Assembly: GCA_015665275.1 (NCBI GenBank)
Contig: JADFAL010000003.1
Coordinates: 1 to 36,758 of the forward strand
Source of the DNA: Flavobacteriales bacterium
GTDB lineage: Bacteria > Bacteroidota > Bacteroidia > Flavobacteriales_D > Crocinitomicaceae
Reading direction: 5' to 3'
DNA: 36,758 bases
Below are positions 7,101 through 15,470 of this stretch, piece after piece (the stretch's first letter is position 1; the number at the start of each line of letters is the position of its first letter). The notes beneath the pieces are model-generated. The model did no database searches. It had not been told where the DNA came from and was given only the letters and a program-made list of their open reading frames with translations. Position numbers and translations under genes: made by a program.

Positions 7101-8750
7101 ATGATACGATCACTGCGCATAGACAATTTTGCGCTAATTGAGCAAGCCCAAATTCGTTTTCAAAGCGGATTTACGGTAATTACTGGAGAAACGGGTTCTG
7201 GTAAATCCATTCTTTTAAACGCTTTACAGCTAATTCTCGGAGAGCGCGCTAATTTTCAAGTCATTGGTGCTGCTAGAGATAAATCGGTGGTAGAAGCGGA
7301 AATTGATATTCGCAATTTCGATCTCAAAGCCTTCTTCAAAGAAAACGAACTCGATTATTTCGATACAACAATCGTTCGAAGAGAGATCTACAAACAAGGT
7401 CGTTCCAGAGCATTTGTCAATGATATTCCCGTTCAGTTGAATGTATTGAAGCAGTTCTCATCGAAGTTGATCCATATCCATTCACAGTATAATACGCTGG
7501 AATTAAAGGACAAGGAGTATCAATTACGGTTGCTAGATGTTCTTTCAGGTAATTTGAAAGGGCGCAGTGAGTACGAAGCGAAATACCGCCATCATCAGGA
7601 GAACAAACGCAAGCTGAACAATCTTAAAGAATCCTACGCTGAAGCTGCTCAGAAGCAAGATTACAATTCTTTTCAATTGGAGGAAATTCAGTCCTTACAG
7701 TTGGAGGAGACGAACTACGAACAGATTCAATCCAAATTAAATCAGGCAGAAAGCGCTCAGGATGTTCAGGCGGCGTACGCTGCAATCATGGAAGCAATTG
7801 ACGGTGATTCAGGAATCGACGATCTTTTGAACCGATTGTTATCCTTGGGATTGCAAGACATCAAAGGCGATAAGCGTTTGGAAGAATTCAAATCGCGCTT
7901 GGAAAGTGTTCGCATTGAATTGAAAGATATCAGCGGCGACGCACAAACTGGTTTGGAAACAGAAGAACTCGATCCGGAACAATTGGTGGAATTCGCCGAA
8001 AAAATGGATGCGTTCAACAAAGTACTTTTCAAACATAGACTGCTAAATCAAGAGCAATTGATCGAATTACAGAATGAATTAACAGGTTCCACGAGAAGTT
8101 TGGATGCCTTGAAGAACGAATTGGATCAGTTGGAAAAGGTTATTTCTCAAGAAGCGCTGGAATTGAAAAAGCGTGCCGTGGAATTGCACAAACACCGACT
8201 TTCCAATGCTCCGAAGATTTCCGAAGCGATTCGTTCTTCCTTGGATGCACTGAAATTACCCGATACGGTTTTGGAATTTCAATTGACCGAAACCGATGAA
8301 TTGTCCAAATGGGGGAGTTCACAATTGGAGATTTTATTTAGTCCTAACAAAGGAATGCCACCTGTTCCCATTCATTCGGCTGCCAGTGGAGGAGAACTCT
8401 CACGTGTGATGCTGGCACTGCAGAACTTAATGTCAAAGAAAGAACAACTCCAAACGGTATTGTTCGATGAAATTGACACAGGTGTTTCCGGCGACGTAGC
8501 ACAGAAAATGGGGCAATTGCTTCAGAATATGGGCGAAAGTATGCAGGTTATTGCAATTACGCATTTGCCACAAGTCGCAGCGAAAGGAGGCCAACACTTA
8601 GCGGTTCGTAAAGAAGCGGTAAATGATATCACCCGTACCTTTATTCAAGAATTGGACGACAAAGAACGACTGCTAGAAACGGCGCGTCTCATGAGTGGTG
8701 ATGAAATCAACGATGCGGCACTAGAAAACGCACGTGCATTAATGTCGTGA
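7101..8750 (+). CDS. recN: DNA repair protein RecN
   Basis: The gene starts on the base after the DUF4835 stop. The 549-residue SMC-like ATPase has Walker A GETGSGKSILL near residue 30, a long central coiled coil broken near the middle, ABC signature SGGELSRVMLAL, and Walker B TVLFDEIDTGVSG close to the C-terminus. RecN holds broken DNA ends and sister chromosomes together during recombinational double-strand break repair, in the cytoplasm. Length and motif order fit the family. No LexA-type operator was recognised upstream, and the zero-gap position suggests expression with the housekeeping operon. Confidence 0.96.
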   Translation: MIRSLRIDNFALIEQAQIRFQSGFTVITGETGSGKSILLNALQLILGERANFQVIGAARDKSVVEAEIDIRNFDLKAFFKENELDYFDTTIVRREIYKQGRSRAFVNDIPVQLNVLKQFSSKLIHIHSQYNTLELKDKEYQLRLLDVLSGNLKGRSEYEAKYRHHQENKRKLNNLKESYAEAAQKQDYNSFQLEEIQSLQLEETNYEQIQSKLNQAESAQDVQAAYAAIMEAIDGDSGIDDLLNRLLSLGLQDIKGDKRLEEFKSRLESVRIELKDISGDAQTGLETEELDPEQLVEFAEKMDAFNKVLFKHRLLNQEQLIELQNELTGSTRSLDALKNELDQLEKVISQEALELKKRAVELHKHRLSNAPKISEAIRSSLDALKLPDTVLEFQLTETDELSKWGSSQLEILFSPNKGMPPVPIHSAASGGELSRVMLALQNLMSKKEQLQTVLFDEIDTGVSGDVAQKMGQLLQNMGESMQVIAITHLPQVAAKGGQHLAVRKEAVNDITRTFIQELDDKERLLETARLMSGDEINDAALENARALMS

Positions 8751-9688
8751 TGCAATTTCAACTCGATTTTCAAATTCCGAAAGGGGATACTACCCTAAAG
8801 CATGGAGATTCCATTCTACTTCTCGGAAGCTGTTTCTCAGATAATTTAGCTCCCAAATTTGAGCGTGCTGGATTCAAGGTATGCAGCAATCCGTTAGGGA
8901 CTTTGTTTCATCCGTCTGCAATAGCGACGTCGATTATTGATGCATTGGAGGGAAATCACGCGCCGAAAGCCGTTAGTTCAGGAGAAATATGGTACGATTG
9001 GCGTGCATCCAGCAAAGTAAGTGGGTATACAAAGGAAGAATTGGCTCAGAATATGGCCAAGGCATTCGCTCAATTGAAAGAAGCTTTGACTTCGGCAAAA
9101 GTGATCGTAATTACCTTTGGTACGGCATTCGGTTATGTGCATAAATCAGCCGGACTTGTTGCAAACTGTCACAAACAGCCACAATCTCAATTCTTAACGC
9201 AATGGAACGGTCCCGAATCGATTTATAAGGAATGGGAGAAGGTCGTAGATAAAATAAGAGCGATTAATCCGAGCGTACAATTCGTTTTTACGGTAAGCCC
9301 TGTGAGACATGTCAGAGATGGTATTATCGAGAATAATCGAAATAAGGCGCCACTGCTGATTGCGTGTCAGGAACTGGAAGATTTCGGAGACTATTTCCCT
9401 TCCTACGAGATCGTTACAGACGTTCTAAGAGATTATCGCTTCTTCAAGAAGGATTTGGTGCACCCTAGTGATGATGCCATTGATATTGTTTATGAATATG
9501 CCAAAGAGTTCTTCTTTTCTGCTGAAACCAGAGCCTTGATTAAAGAAATAGAAGCAATTCATCAAATGAAGGCGCATCGTTCTCTTCATCCAGAATCAGA
9601 GGCCGCGAAGGAGTTTGTGCGAAAGACAGAGGAGAAGAAGCAAGCTTTGGCTGCTGAGCATCCTGAGGTTTGGTGGGGAAGAGGGTGA
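8750..9688 (+). CDS. GSCFA-domain protein (SGNH-hydrolase-like)
   Basis: Using ATG 8750, which shares its A with the recN TGA stop, the product has 312 residues. A GTG directly before it (8747) is a possible alternative start. The protein shows the name-giving block LLLGSCFSDNLAPKF near residue 25, TFGTAFGYVH in the middle, FVFTVSPVRHVRDG, and DLVHPSDDAID near the C-terminal third. The GSCFS serine and the DxxH of DLVHPS are arranged as in SGNH/GDSL hydrolases, so an esterase or acyl-transfer role is plausible but unproven. No signal peptide, so it is probably cytoplasmic. It appears to be the last gene of the block. Confidence 0.88.
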   Translation: MQFQLDFQIPKGDTTLKHGDSILLLGSCFSDNLAPKFERAGFKVCSNPLGTLFHPSAIATSIIDALEGNHAPKAVSSGEIWYDWRASSKVSGYTKEELAQNMAKAFAQLKEALTSAKVIVITFGTAFGYVHKSAGLVANCHKQPQSQFLTQWNGPESIYKEWEKVVDKIRAINPSVQFVFTVSPVRHVRDGIIENNRNKAPLLIACQELEDFGDYFPSYEIVTDVLRDYRFFKKDLVHPSDDAIDIVYEYAKEFFFSAETRALIKEIEAIHQMKAHRSLHPESEAAKEFVRKTEEKKQALAAEHPEVWWGRG

Positions 9689-9719
9689 TTTTTGCTTTTA
9701 CGAACAAAGAAGAAGTCTT

Positions 9720-9920
9720 CTATTCATTGTTCCACTTTATTTTTACAGCGGAAATTTTACCCAATTCGAGTCTATCAGTTGTGAGTGTTCTAAATCCATT
9801 TTTTAGATAAAAGTTTAGAGGCGAGCGATAATAATCTCCGTTTTTCTTTTTCTCTAAATTATGATCTATTACCCAACCATTTAGTTCGCTTTCTTTTCGT
9901 TTGGCCTGTTTAAGCTCGTT
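9720..9920 (-). pseudogene. C-terminal remnant of a GNAT acetyltransferase
   Basis: Reading the minus strand between a TAG at 9921-9923 and a TAG at 9720-9722 gives 66 residues without a start codon. It contains GWVIDHN, DYYRSPLNFYLKNGF and RLELGKISAVKIKW. The SPLNFYLKNGF segment is the end of the GNAT fold, where acetyltransferases read A.xFYxKxGF. The N-terminal two-thirds, including the acetyl-CoA loop, is absent upstream, where the small membrane protein gene lies instead. The likely reading is a truncated pseudogene. The family is inferred from one motif and the fold pattern. Confidence 0.5.
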
Positions 9921-9941
9921 CTAGTTCACTTTTTGCTGACG

Positions 9942-10136
9942 TCACACATTGAAACTATAATCGTCTTGCGCATCCAAAAAAGTTTCTTCCATTTTAATGC
10001 TCAGATCAATCCGATATTTCTCAACTTCAATTACATGATTCTCTGTCATTGAAGCAACATACCAATTATATGCAACTAGACACATGAGAATAATGATAAC
10101 TGTCAATATGAGGGATATTTTGAGACTTCTCTTCAT
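9942..10136 (-). CDS. Small single-pass membrane protein, unknown function
   Basis: From ATG 10136 this encodes 64 residues: a basic start (MKRSLK), one hydrophobic segment at about residues 7-24 (ISLILTVIIILMCLVAYN), then a mostly acidic soluble tail ending DDYSFNV. A start at 10184 would add 16 residues; the inner ATG with the positive-inside N-terminus is preferred. No family was recognised. It lies about 20 bases upstream, in reading direction, of the GNAT remnant, and may be part of the same decayed insertion. It could also be a chance ORF, though the helix and topology argue for a real product. Confidence 0.45.
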   Translation of the reverse strand: MKRSLKISLILTVIIILMCLVAYNWYVASMTENHVIEVEKYRIDLSIKMEETFLDAQDDYSFNV

Positions 10137-10253
10137 TACACATAACTTACCTATAACGCCATCAATATAGAAAAAAGGGCACATAGCATTCCAAATTGGA
10201 GAACTATACGCAACGAACCGTCTAAACTAAGGCACACATATGCCCAAAAGAAA

Positions 10254-10286
10254 AGCCGGTCTTCGATCGAAATCGAGATACCGGCT
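10254..10286 (-). terminator. Rho-independent terminator of the sigma/anti-sigma operon
   Basis: On the minus strand, AGCCGGT at 10286-10280 pairs with ACCGGCT at 10260-10254, followed by a T-rich tract. It lies 48 bases beyond the stop of the putative anti-sigma gene. Confidence 0.75.
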
Positions 10287-10333
10287 GTTCCTTAAGTTTA
10301 GCTAGTTTTAGTAGTTGTAGTAGTACTAAAAAT

Positions 10334-11770
10334 CTACTGTGGAAGTGTTAATACCGTTCCTGCATACACGTGATCTTCACCACGCTCAGGGTTCATAATT
10401 GTCACTTTCCAGATATAACTTTTTTCCAATGGAACCAATGATCCAGTTTGCTGATCAATTCCGTTCCATCCTTCTGCGGCATCCGAAGTTTCGAACAGTG
10501 TGTGCCCATCATTAGGGTCCACAATGATCATTTGGAATGCTACGTTTCTTTCCGTTAATGCGTAAGGCATGAAGGTGTTCGTCGTACGATCGTTACCAGT
10601 AGGGTAGAAGGCGTTCATGGCCATCAAGTTGTAATCTTCTGTTACATTTACTGGCTTTTCAACCGTTGAAGAACATCCATTTTCGTTTGTCACTGTCAAA
10701 CGAACCAAGTGCAGCCCGACATCGAAGAAGTGCAATCCAGCGTTGATTCCTTCAACAGATCCGTTTTCGTAATCCCATCGGTAAGCAGCTGCTTCAGATG
10801 TAGATCGAACTTCAATAGTTGGCAATCCATTCAAGTACTTCTGTGAAAGATCGACGAAATCCATTTCTGCGGTTGGCAATTCATGCACCACAAACGTTGT
10901 TTTCTCTTTGAATCGATTGTTTCGTAAGTATCCTACCTTATAGGTTCCTGCTACGCTAGGATTTAAGTTCGTTACTTGATTCTCGCGTCCTACCCAATTC
11001 AATCCGTTTGGATATCTAATTACAATCGGGTATTCGTTATCGTTCTGAACTTGAATCGTTGTTCCTTCACAAACTGTTTCTGGAATTGCCGGAGCAATAA
11101 ATTTCCAAGCACTTGATTCTGTCGGTGTTGTTACCGTAGTTATTGTAGAATTGTTTCCACCGTTAGACGTTCCCGAATTGTTCGGTGTGCTTTGGTTGGA
11201 ACCGCCGTTGTTACTTGCCTGTTGAGAACCACCTTGTTCTGCTAGATTTGAATTGGACGCCACTTGATTGGCAATGCCATTTTCTTGTCCACCTGCGTTC
11301 TGAGGATTGCTATCGCTTCCATCGTTAGGAGCAACCGTATTTCCAGTGTTATCAGTTACAGCACTGTTCGCCGCATTTGAATTGGAAGTAGTCTTATTTG
11401 ATTTCGATGGATTCGCGCTCGTTTGATTTTGCTCTGCCTGCTCTGTTTTCTGATCGGTAGTTACTTCCTCAGATCCGGTATTCCAAAGCAACACTGTAGT
11501 AATAGCTGCCGCACCGACAATTGCCGCTGCGTAATACCATTTGAATCCACCTTTCGCGCCTTTGTCAAGACGTTTGCTCATGGCCGTCCATGCTGCAGGA
11601 TTGTATGCATATTCATTCGCATTCAATCCTTCCTTCATCTTGTCTTCCAAAGATGGAGTAGAAGCAGTAGCATCCATACGCGATTGCATCGCTGTCCAAG
11701 CGGCGCTATCGTATGGCATCTCGAAATTCTCGAGGCTTTGCTTCAGATTATTTTCAAATGCGTCTTTCAT
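10334..11770 (-). CDS. Single-pass membrane protein, putative anti-sigma factor with PKD-like ectodomain
   Basis: The 478-residue product follows the ECF sigma gene by two bases. Its N-terminus has two related copies of one motif, PYDSAAWTAMQSRMD (19-33) and AYNPAAWTAMSKRLD (55-69), before a transmembrane helix at about 79-96. After it comes a long Asn/Ser/Gly/Gln-rich linker (about 105-215). Then a beta-rich part follows with IPETVCEGTTIQV and a PKD-like segment (AYRWDYENGS...HFFDVGLHLVRLTVTNENGCSS). It ends in a domain resembling gliding-motility C-terminal modules (FQMIIVDPNDG, GWNGIDQQTG). The layout, cytoplasmic motif - helix - sensor region, beside a sigma gene, suggests an anti-sigma factor or signal sensor; no canonical anti-sigma domain was recognised. 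The terminal domain alone could also mark type 9 secretion or surface association. Confidence 0.65.
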   Translation of the reverse strand: MKDAFENNLKQSLENFEMPYDSAAWTAMQSRMDATASTPSLEDKMKEGLNANEYAYNPAAWTAMSKRLDKGAKGGFKWYYAAAIVGAAAITTVLLWNTGSEEVTTDQKTEQAEQNQTSANPSKSNKTTSNSNAANSAVTDNTGNTVAPNDGSDSNPQNAGGQENGIANQVASNSNLAEQGGSQQASNNGGSNQSTPNNSGTSNGGNNSTITTVTTPTESSAWKFIAPAIPETVCEGTTIQVQNDNEYPIVIRYPNGLNWVGRENQVTNLNPSVAGTYKVGYLRNNRFKEKTTFVVHELPTAEMDFVDLSQKYLNGLPTIEVRSTSEAAAYRWDYENGSVEGINAGLHFFDVGLHLVRLTVTNENGCSSTVEKPVNVTEDYNLMAMNAFYPTGNDRTTNTFMPYALTERNVAFQMIIVDPNDGHTLFETSDAAEGWNGIDQQTGSLVPLEKSYIWKVTIMNPERGEDHVYAGTVLTLPQ

Positions 11771-11772
11771 TC

Positions 11773-12342
11773 TTATTCTACATTCTGAAACTTCTCGTTC
11801 AGAATCTTTTTCAAATTCATTTTTGCCTTGGCCAAATTAGATTTAGAGGTTCCTTCACTGATTCCAAGAATTTCGGCAATTTCCTTGTGCGTATATTCTT
11901 CCATTACATACAAGTTGAAAACAGCTCTATATGCTGGAGAAAGATTTTGAATAGCTTCCATGGCTATTTCCGCTTTAATTTCCAGCGCTTCTTGTTCTTC
12001 TTTTTCTACAACACGATCCTCAGCACCCAACTTGAAATCTTCATCCTTGTCGGTAAGCAGCGGATCTTTCTTTGATTTTCGGATTTGATCAATTGCCGTA
12101 TTTGCAATAATTCTTCGCATCCATCCTTCAAAAGAACCTTTGTAGTCGAAACCTTCTAATTTGTCAAAGACCTTGATAAACCCTTCCTGGAGCATTTCTT
12201 CTGCCGAATCCCTGTCACGAGCGTACCTCATGCAGACTCCGAGCATTTTCCCATAATAAAGGCGAAACAACTCTTCCTGTGCGCGGCGATCTTTGCGTAT
12301 ACACCTCGAGATGATTTCCTTTAAATGTTCTTTGTTCTCCAC
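11773..12342 (-). CDS. ECF-type RNA polymerase sigma factor
   Basis: The 189-residue protein has sigma region 2 at about residues 22-95, with LFRLYYGKMLGVCMRYARD, AEEMLQEGFIKVF and FEGWMRRIIANTAIDQIRKSKK. An acidic linker follows, then region 4 at about 130-185 with LSPAYRAVFNLYVMEEYTHK and the helix-turn-helix EIAEILGISEGTSKSNL. It directs RNA polymerase to an unknown regulon and is probably controlled by the membrane protein encoded two bases downstream. Sigma/membrane-partner pairs of this kind are common in Bacteroidota. Region 12343-12503, divergent to mdh, must contain its promoter; no strong match was found there. Confidence 0.93.
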   Translation of the reverse strand: MENKEHLKEIISRCIRKDRRAQEELFRLYYGKMLGVCMRYARDRDSAEEMLQEGFIKVFDKLEGFDYKGSFEGWMRRIIANTAIDQIRKSKKDPLLTDKDEDFKLGAEDRVVEKEEQEALEIKAEIAMEAIQNLSPAYRAVFNLYVMEEYTHKEIAEILGISEGTSKSNLAKAKMNLKKILNEKFQNVE

Positions 12343-12503
12343 ATTGTTATCGTTGGTTAGACGGAAGCTTTTTCAAGCGGTTGCTTTTCTCAGCCTAATT
12401 CTTTTAACGGCGCCAAAAAATAGTCAAAATAAGGACTGATTCTCTCAACTTTATATTAATTTCGTGCCTTTCGCAAAGTATATAATAGTTCAAATAAAAT
12501 AAC

Positions 12504-13442
12504 ATGAAAGTAACTGTAGTTGGTGCAGGTAACGTTGGTGCAACTTGTGCTGATGTTCTGGCTCACCGAGAAATCGCGAACGAGATTGTACTTCTTGATA
12601 TCAAGGAAGGTTTCGCAGAAGGTAAAGCGTTGGATATTTGGGAGACATCACCAATCAATCTTTACGATTCAAGAACAATCGGTTCAACAAACGATTATGC
12701 TAAAACAGCAGGATCGGATGTAGTTGTAATTACATCGGGTCTTCCGAGAAAACCGGGTATGTCTCGTGATGATTTAATCGCGACGAACGCTGGGATCGTA
12801 AAACAAGTTACTGAGAATGTAGTGAAGCACTCACCAGATGCGAAAATCATCTGTGTTTCGAATCCATTGGATGTTATGACGTATTGTGCGTTTTTAACGG
12901 CACAAATCGATCCAAGCCGTGTATTCGGAATGGCAGGAGTATTGGATACAGCACGTTACCGTTCATTCCTTGCAATGGAATTGAATGTTTCTCCAAAAGA
13001 TATCCAGGCGGTATTGATGGGAGGTCACGGAGATACAATGGTTCCACTTCCACGTTACACAACAGTTGGAGGTATTCCTGTAACAGAGTTGATCGCTGAG
13101 GATAAATTGAACGAAATCATCGAGCGTACGAAGTTTGGTGGTGGAGAAATCGTGAAATTGCTAGGTACATCTGCATGGTATGCTCCTGGAGCTGCTGCTG
13201 CACAAATGGTAGAGGCAATCGTTCGTGATCAAAAACGTGTATTCCCAGTTTGTGCTTGGTTGCAAGGCGAATATGGAATGAACGACATTTACCTTGGTGT
13301 TCCAGTAATCCTAGGTAAAAAAGGAATCGAGCGCATTATTGAGTTGGATTTGAACGAAGAAGAGAAAGTAATGTTGGAAGAATCAGCAGTTGCCGTTCGC
13401 AACGTAATGAGCGTTTTGGATAACATGAATGCTGAGGCGTAA
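12504..13442 (+). CDS. mdh: Malate dehydrogenase (LDH-like type)
   Basis: The 312-residue enzyme interconverts malate and oxaloacetate with NAD in the TCA cycle. It shows the Rossmann motif GAGNVG (7-12), LLDIKEG with the NAD-binding aspartate (Asp32), and the substrate loop GLPRKPGMSR with Arg82 and Arg88. The first arginine selects malate over lactate. Asp148 and Arg151 lie in LDTARYRSF, and catalytic His175 in GGHGDTMVPL. Length and motifs fit the LDH-like MDH family. It is monocistronic by position, with a terminator 20 bases after the stop. Confidence 0.97.
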   Translation: MKVTVVGAGNVGATCADVLAHREIANEIVLLDIKEGFAEGKALDIWETSPINLYDSRTIGSTNDYAKTAGSDVVVITSGLPRKPGMSRDDLIATNAGIVKQVTENVVKHSPDAKIICVSNPLDVMTYCAFLTAQIDPSRVFGMAGVLDTARYRSFLAMELNVSPKDIQAVLMGGHGDTMVPLPRYTTVGGIPVTELIAEDKLNEIIERTKFGGGEIVKLLGTSAWYAPGAAAAQMVEAIVRDQKRVFPVCAWLQGEYGMNDIYLGVPVILGKKGIERIIELDLNEEEKVMLEESAVAVRNVMSVLDNMNAEA

Positions 13443-13462
13443 GCTTTAACAACATACATTAT

Positions 13463-13504
13463 AAAGGCCGCGTCTCGACATGCTCGACGACCGGCCTTTT
13501 TTTG
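13463..13504 (+). terminator. mdh terminator with a dispersed repeat in its loop
   Basis: AAAGGCCG at 13463-13470 pairs with CGGCCTTT at 13492-13499, followed by a T-run. The loop contains TCTCGACATGCTCGACGA, a copy of the short repeat seen at 17453-17509. Confidence 0.85.
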
Positions 13505-13547
13505 TGGGGAAGATCTTCCATGCCTCCTTGAGAGTGCCGTTTCCAAT

Positions 13548-13893
13548 CTGTCACCCCTCTTTAATTCTCCCCATCAAGGGGAGAGGGCCTTATTCCATTG
13601 AGTTTGGTTAAATTTTTATTGAACTGAAATCCCCTGTCCACTTTAGGGGACCGTTTCTAATGTGTCACCCCTCTTTAATTCTCCTCATCAAGGGGAGAGT
13701 GCTTTATTCCATTAAGTTTGGTTCGGCTTTTATTGAACCTAAATCCCCTGTCCCCTTTAGGGGGGCGTTTCTTATATGTCACCCCTCTTTAATTCTCCCC
13801 GTCAAGGGAAGAGGGCTTTATTCCATTCAGTTTGATTCGGCTTTTATTGAACCTAAATCCCCTGTCCCCTTGAGGGGACTTTAGGGGTGACAG
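13548..13893. repeat. Three-unit 114-bp tandem repeat array with terminal inverted repeats
   Basis: Unit starts (GTCACCCCTC) lie at 13550, 13664 and 13778, exactly 114 bases apart. Each unit holds three hairpins: CTCCCCATCAAGGGGAG, GGTTCGGCTTTTATTGAACC and CCCCTGTCCCCTTTAGGGG (typical copy). The array is bounded by CTGTCACCCCT at 13548-13558 and its exact reverse complement AGGGGTGACAG at 13883-13893. Sequence up to about 13520 looks like a degenerate end of a further unit. A short ORF can be read through it but only mirrors the repeat period. The gap 13443-14006 contains no gene. Confidence 0.9.
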
Positions 13894-13966
13894 GTACAAC
13901 ATATCAATCACCTCAAAAACTTCACTTTAACTCGTAAAAACATATCTTCGAATCAATTTGAGGCAT

Positions 13967-13974
13967 TAATTTTG
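13967..13974 (+). promoter_or_regulatory. -7 promoter element TAATTTTG
   Basis: TAATTTTG matches TAnnTTTG exactly and lies 33 bases before the ATG at 14007, just after the repeat array. No convincing -33 element is seen. Confidence 0.45.
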
Positions 13975-14006
13975 TGTAAATTCCATAAAGTGTGCATCTA
14001 TAAAGT

Positions 14007-15380
14007 ATGATACGACATTACATATTCCTTCTTTTTGTTTGCAGTACGCTAATTTCTCAGGCGCAGGATTCTACACTTGTGTCCGTAACCGTAGTCAGTA
14101 AAACGGAAAAAGAGACGGTACAGAATGTAAATGCCACTATCGTTATTGGTGGGAATTCCTTGTTTCGTTCTACGGATATGCAAGGGAAGATTGAATTTAA
14201 GGCACCACTTGGAACCAACATCGATTTCAAAATTTCGCATTCTTTCTATGCTAGTGCCAGCTATGAGAAGAAGATTCCACGCAACGCTCCGGATACCATA
14301 GAATTCACGTTTGAAATGTCTTTTCTTAGAACTAAGGAACTTCGTGACATTCATATTTATCCTCCAGGAGTTCCAGATACAATTTTTGTGTCGAAACGAC
14401 TGCATGTAGAGGATTTTGAGTTGATGAATGATGGGAATATCCTGTTGCTAGCCTATCCAAAGCGATTGAAGAAAGGAAGTGAGTTGATTATTTATGACGG
14501 TCAGAAAGAACTCATCAATTTTCAGGTGCCCAAATTGGCTCAAGAACTAATTCACGATTTCAGAGGGAACCCGCATGTGGTTTGTAAGGATATGGTGTAC
14601 GGAATTCAACGCAACGGACAAAAAGTTGGGATTTCTCAGATCCCGAAGGATTACTACATGACCTACGTAGCTCCTGTAGTAGATACGAATGCTACCAAAA
14701 TGTACTTCTCGAATTTCAATCCAGATTATCCGGCATTTGATTATTTCGTATTTGATCAGCTAGATTCTTCGTACAAGAAAATAATGGAGGTGCAAGATGA
14801 TTTGATGATGGAACTGTATCGCTCCGAATACAAATGGGTCGATGTACGAACGAAGTTATGGGCAAAGAATTTAGAGATTCAAACAGGTGTGGATGCCGAA
14901 ATCTACGTGGGGGCGAATTACTTCACGCAATCGATCTATTACAAGGAGGTTTATGCTCCGATGTTCCACCGAAATGACAGCCTTTTCTTGTTTGATTATT
15001 ACAAAGACAAGCTGTATACCTTCAATAAAATGGGGGAAGCCATTGATAGCGTAGAAATCTGCCATCACTACAATCCGAAATCTACCGGATGGGACAAACA
15101 ATTGATTCAAGACGAAGCAACAGGAAAGATTTATGCAGTTTACGATCGTTCTGGGTTTAGCTACCTCGGGTTGATTGACACGAAAACAGGAGAGGTGAAG
15201 GAACAAGTGAAATTGAAGTACCGCTACGTGGATAAGATTGCTGTCCGCGACAACTTCATTTACTACATCTATCGGGAGTTTGAGTCTATCGATAAGAAAA
15301 TGCTTTGGAGAGAACGACTTCCGTATGAATTCGGTGAAGCAAACGTCAGCCCAGAGGATAATATTGAGGCGAAAAAGTGA
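14007..15380 (+). CDS. Secreted protein with N-terminal carboxypeptidase-like regulatory domain, unknown function
   Basis: The 457-residue product has a signal peptide (MIRHYIFLLFVCSTLISQAQ). A beta-sandwich-like N-terminal part of about 90 residues follows (VSVTVVSKTEKETVQNVNAT, STDMQGKIEFKAPLGTNIDF), in the style of CarboxypepD_reg/CNA-B-like modules, where new chemistry is not expected. The rest (about 115-450) is rich in short beta-strands such as LLLAYPKRLKKGSELIIYD, KMYFSNFNPDYPAFDYFVFD and LYTFNKMGEAIDSVEI. This suggests a beta-propeller-like fold. No catalytic motif or named family was recognised. Probably periplasmic or surface-attached. Monocistronic by position. Confidence 0.75.
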   Translation: MIRHYIFLLFVCSTLISQAQDSTLVSVTVVSKTEKETVQNVNATIVIGGNSLFRSTDMQGKIEFKAPLGTNIDFKISHSFYASASYEKKIPRNAPDTIEFTFEMSFLRTKELRDIHIYPPGVPDTIFVSKRLHVEDFELMNDGNILLLAYPKRLKKGSELIIYDGQKELINFQVPKLAQELIHDFRGNPHVVCKDMVYGIQRNGQKVGISQIPKDYYMTYVAPVVDTNATKMYFSNFNPDYPAFDYFVFDQLDSSYKKIMEVQDDLMMELYRSEYKWVDVRTKLWAKNLEIQTGVDAEIYVGANYFTQSIYYKEVYAPMFHRNDSLFLFDYYKDKLYTFNKMGEAIDSVEICHHYNPKSTGWDKQLIQDEATGKIYAVYDRSGFSYLGLIDTKTGEVKEQVKLKYRYVDKIAVRDNFIYYIYREFESIDKKMLWRERLPYEFGEANVSPEDNIEAKK

Positions 15381-15470
15381 ATGGGGAAAAAGTAGATAGC
15401 TGAAGGCGTTATCGTGTTGGTTTTAATGGGGTTAAGTGCTTTCCTCTTTTGACAAAATCATTCTCATAGA

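Larger units (their letters stand above)
9689..10333. other. Low-density stretch between convergent genes
   Basis: This 645-base stretch between the GSCFA gene (plus) and the putative anti-sigma gene (minus) holds a GNAT remnant (9720-9920), a small membrane protein gene (9942-10136) and a terminator (10254-10286). The rest (10137-10253) shows no gene that can be supported. It has the look of a small, decaying accessory insertion in otherwise tightly packed core genome. Confidence 0.6.

Noticed and set aside
10137-10253. Possible recombination site (attC-like) in the decayed stretch
   Set aside because: Short GGGCA/TGCCC arms are far apart and the core GTTRRRY/RYYYAAC pattern is missing.
13660-13884. 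A 74-residue plus-strand ORF in the repeat array
   Set aside because: Its residues repeat with the 114-base DNA period (CHPSLIL...), so it is a by-product of the repeats.
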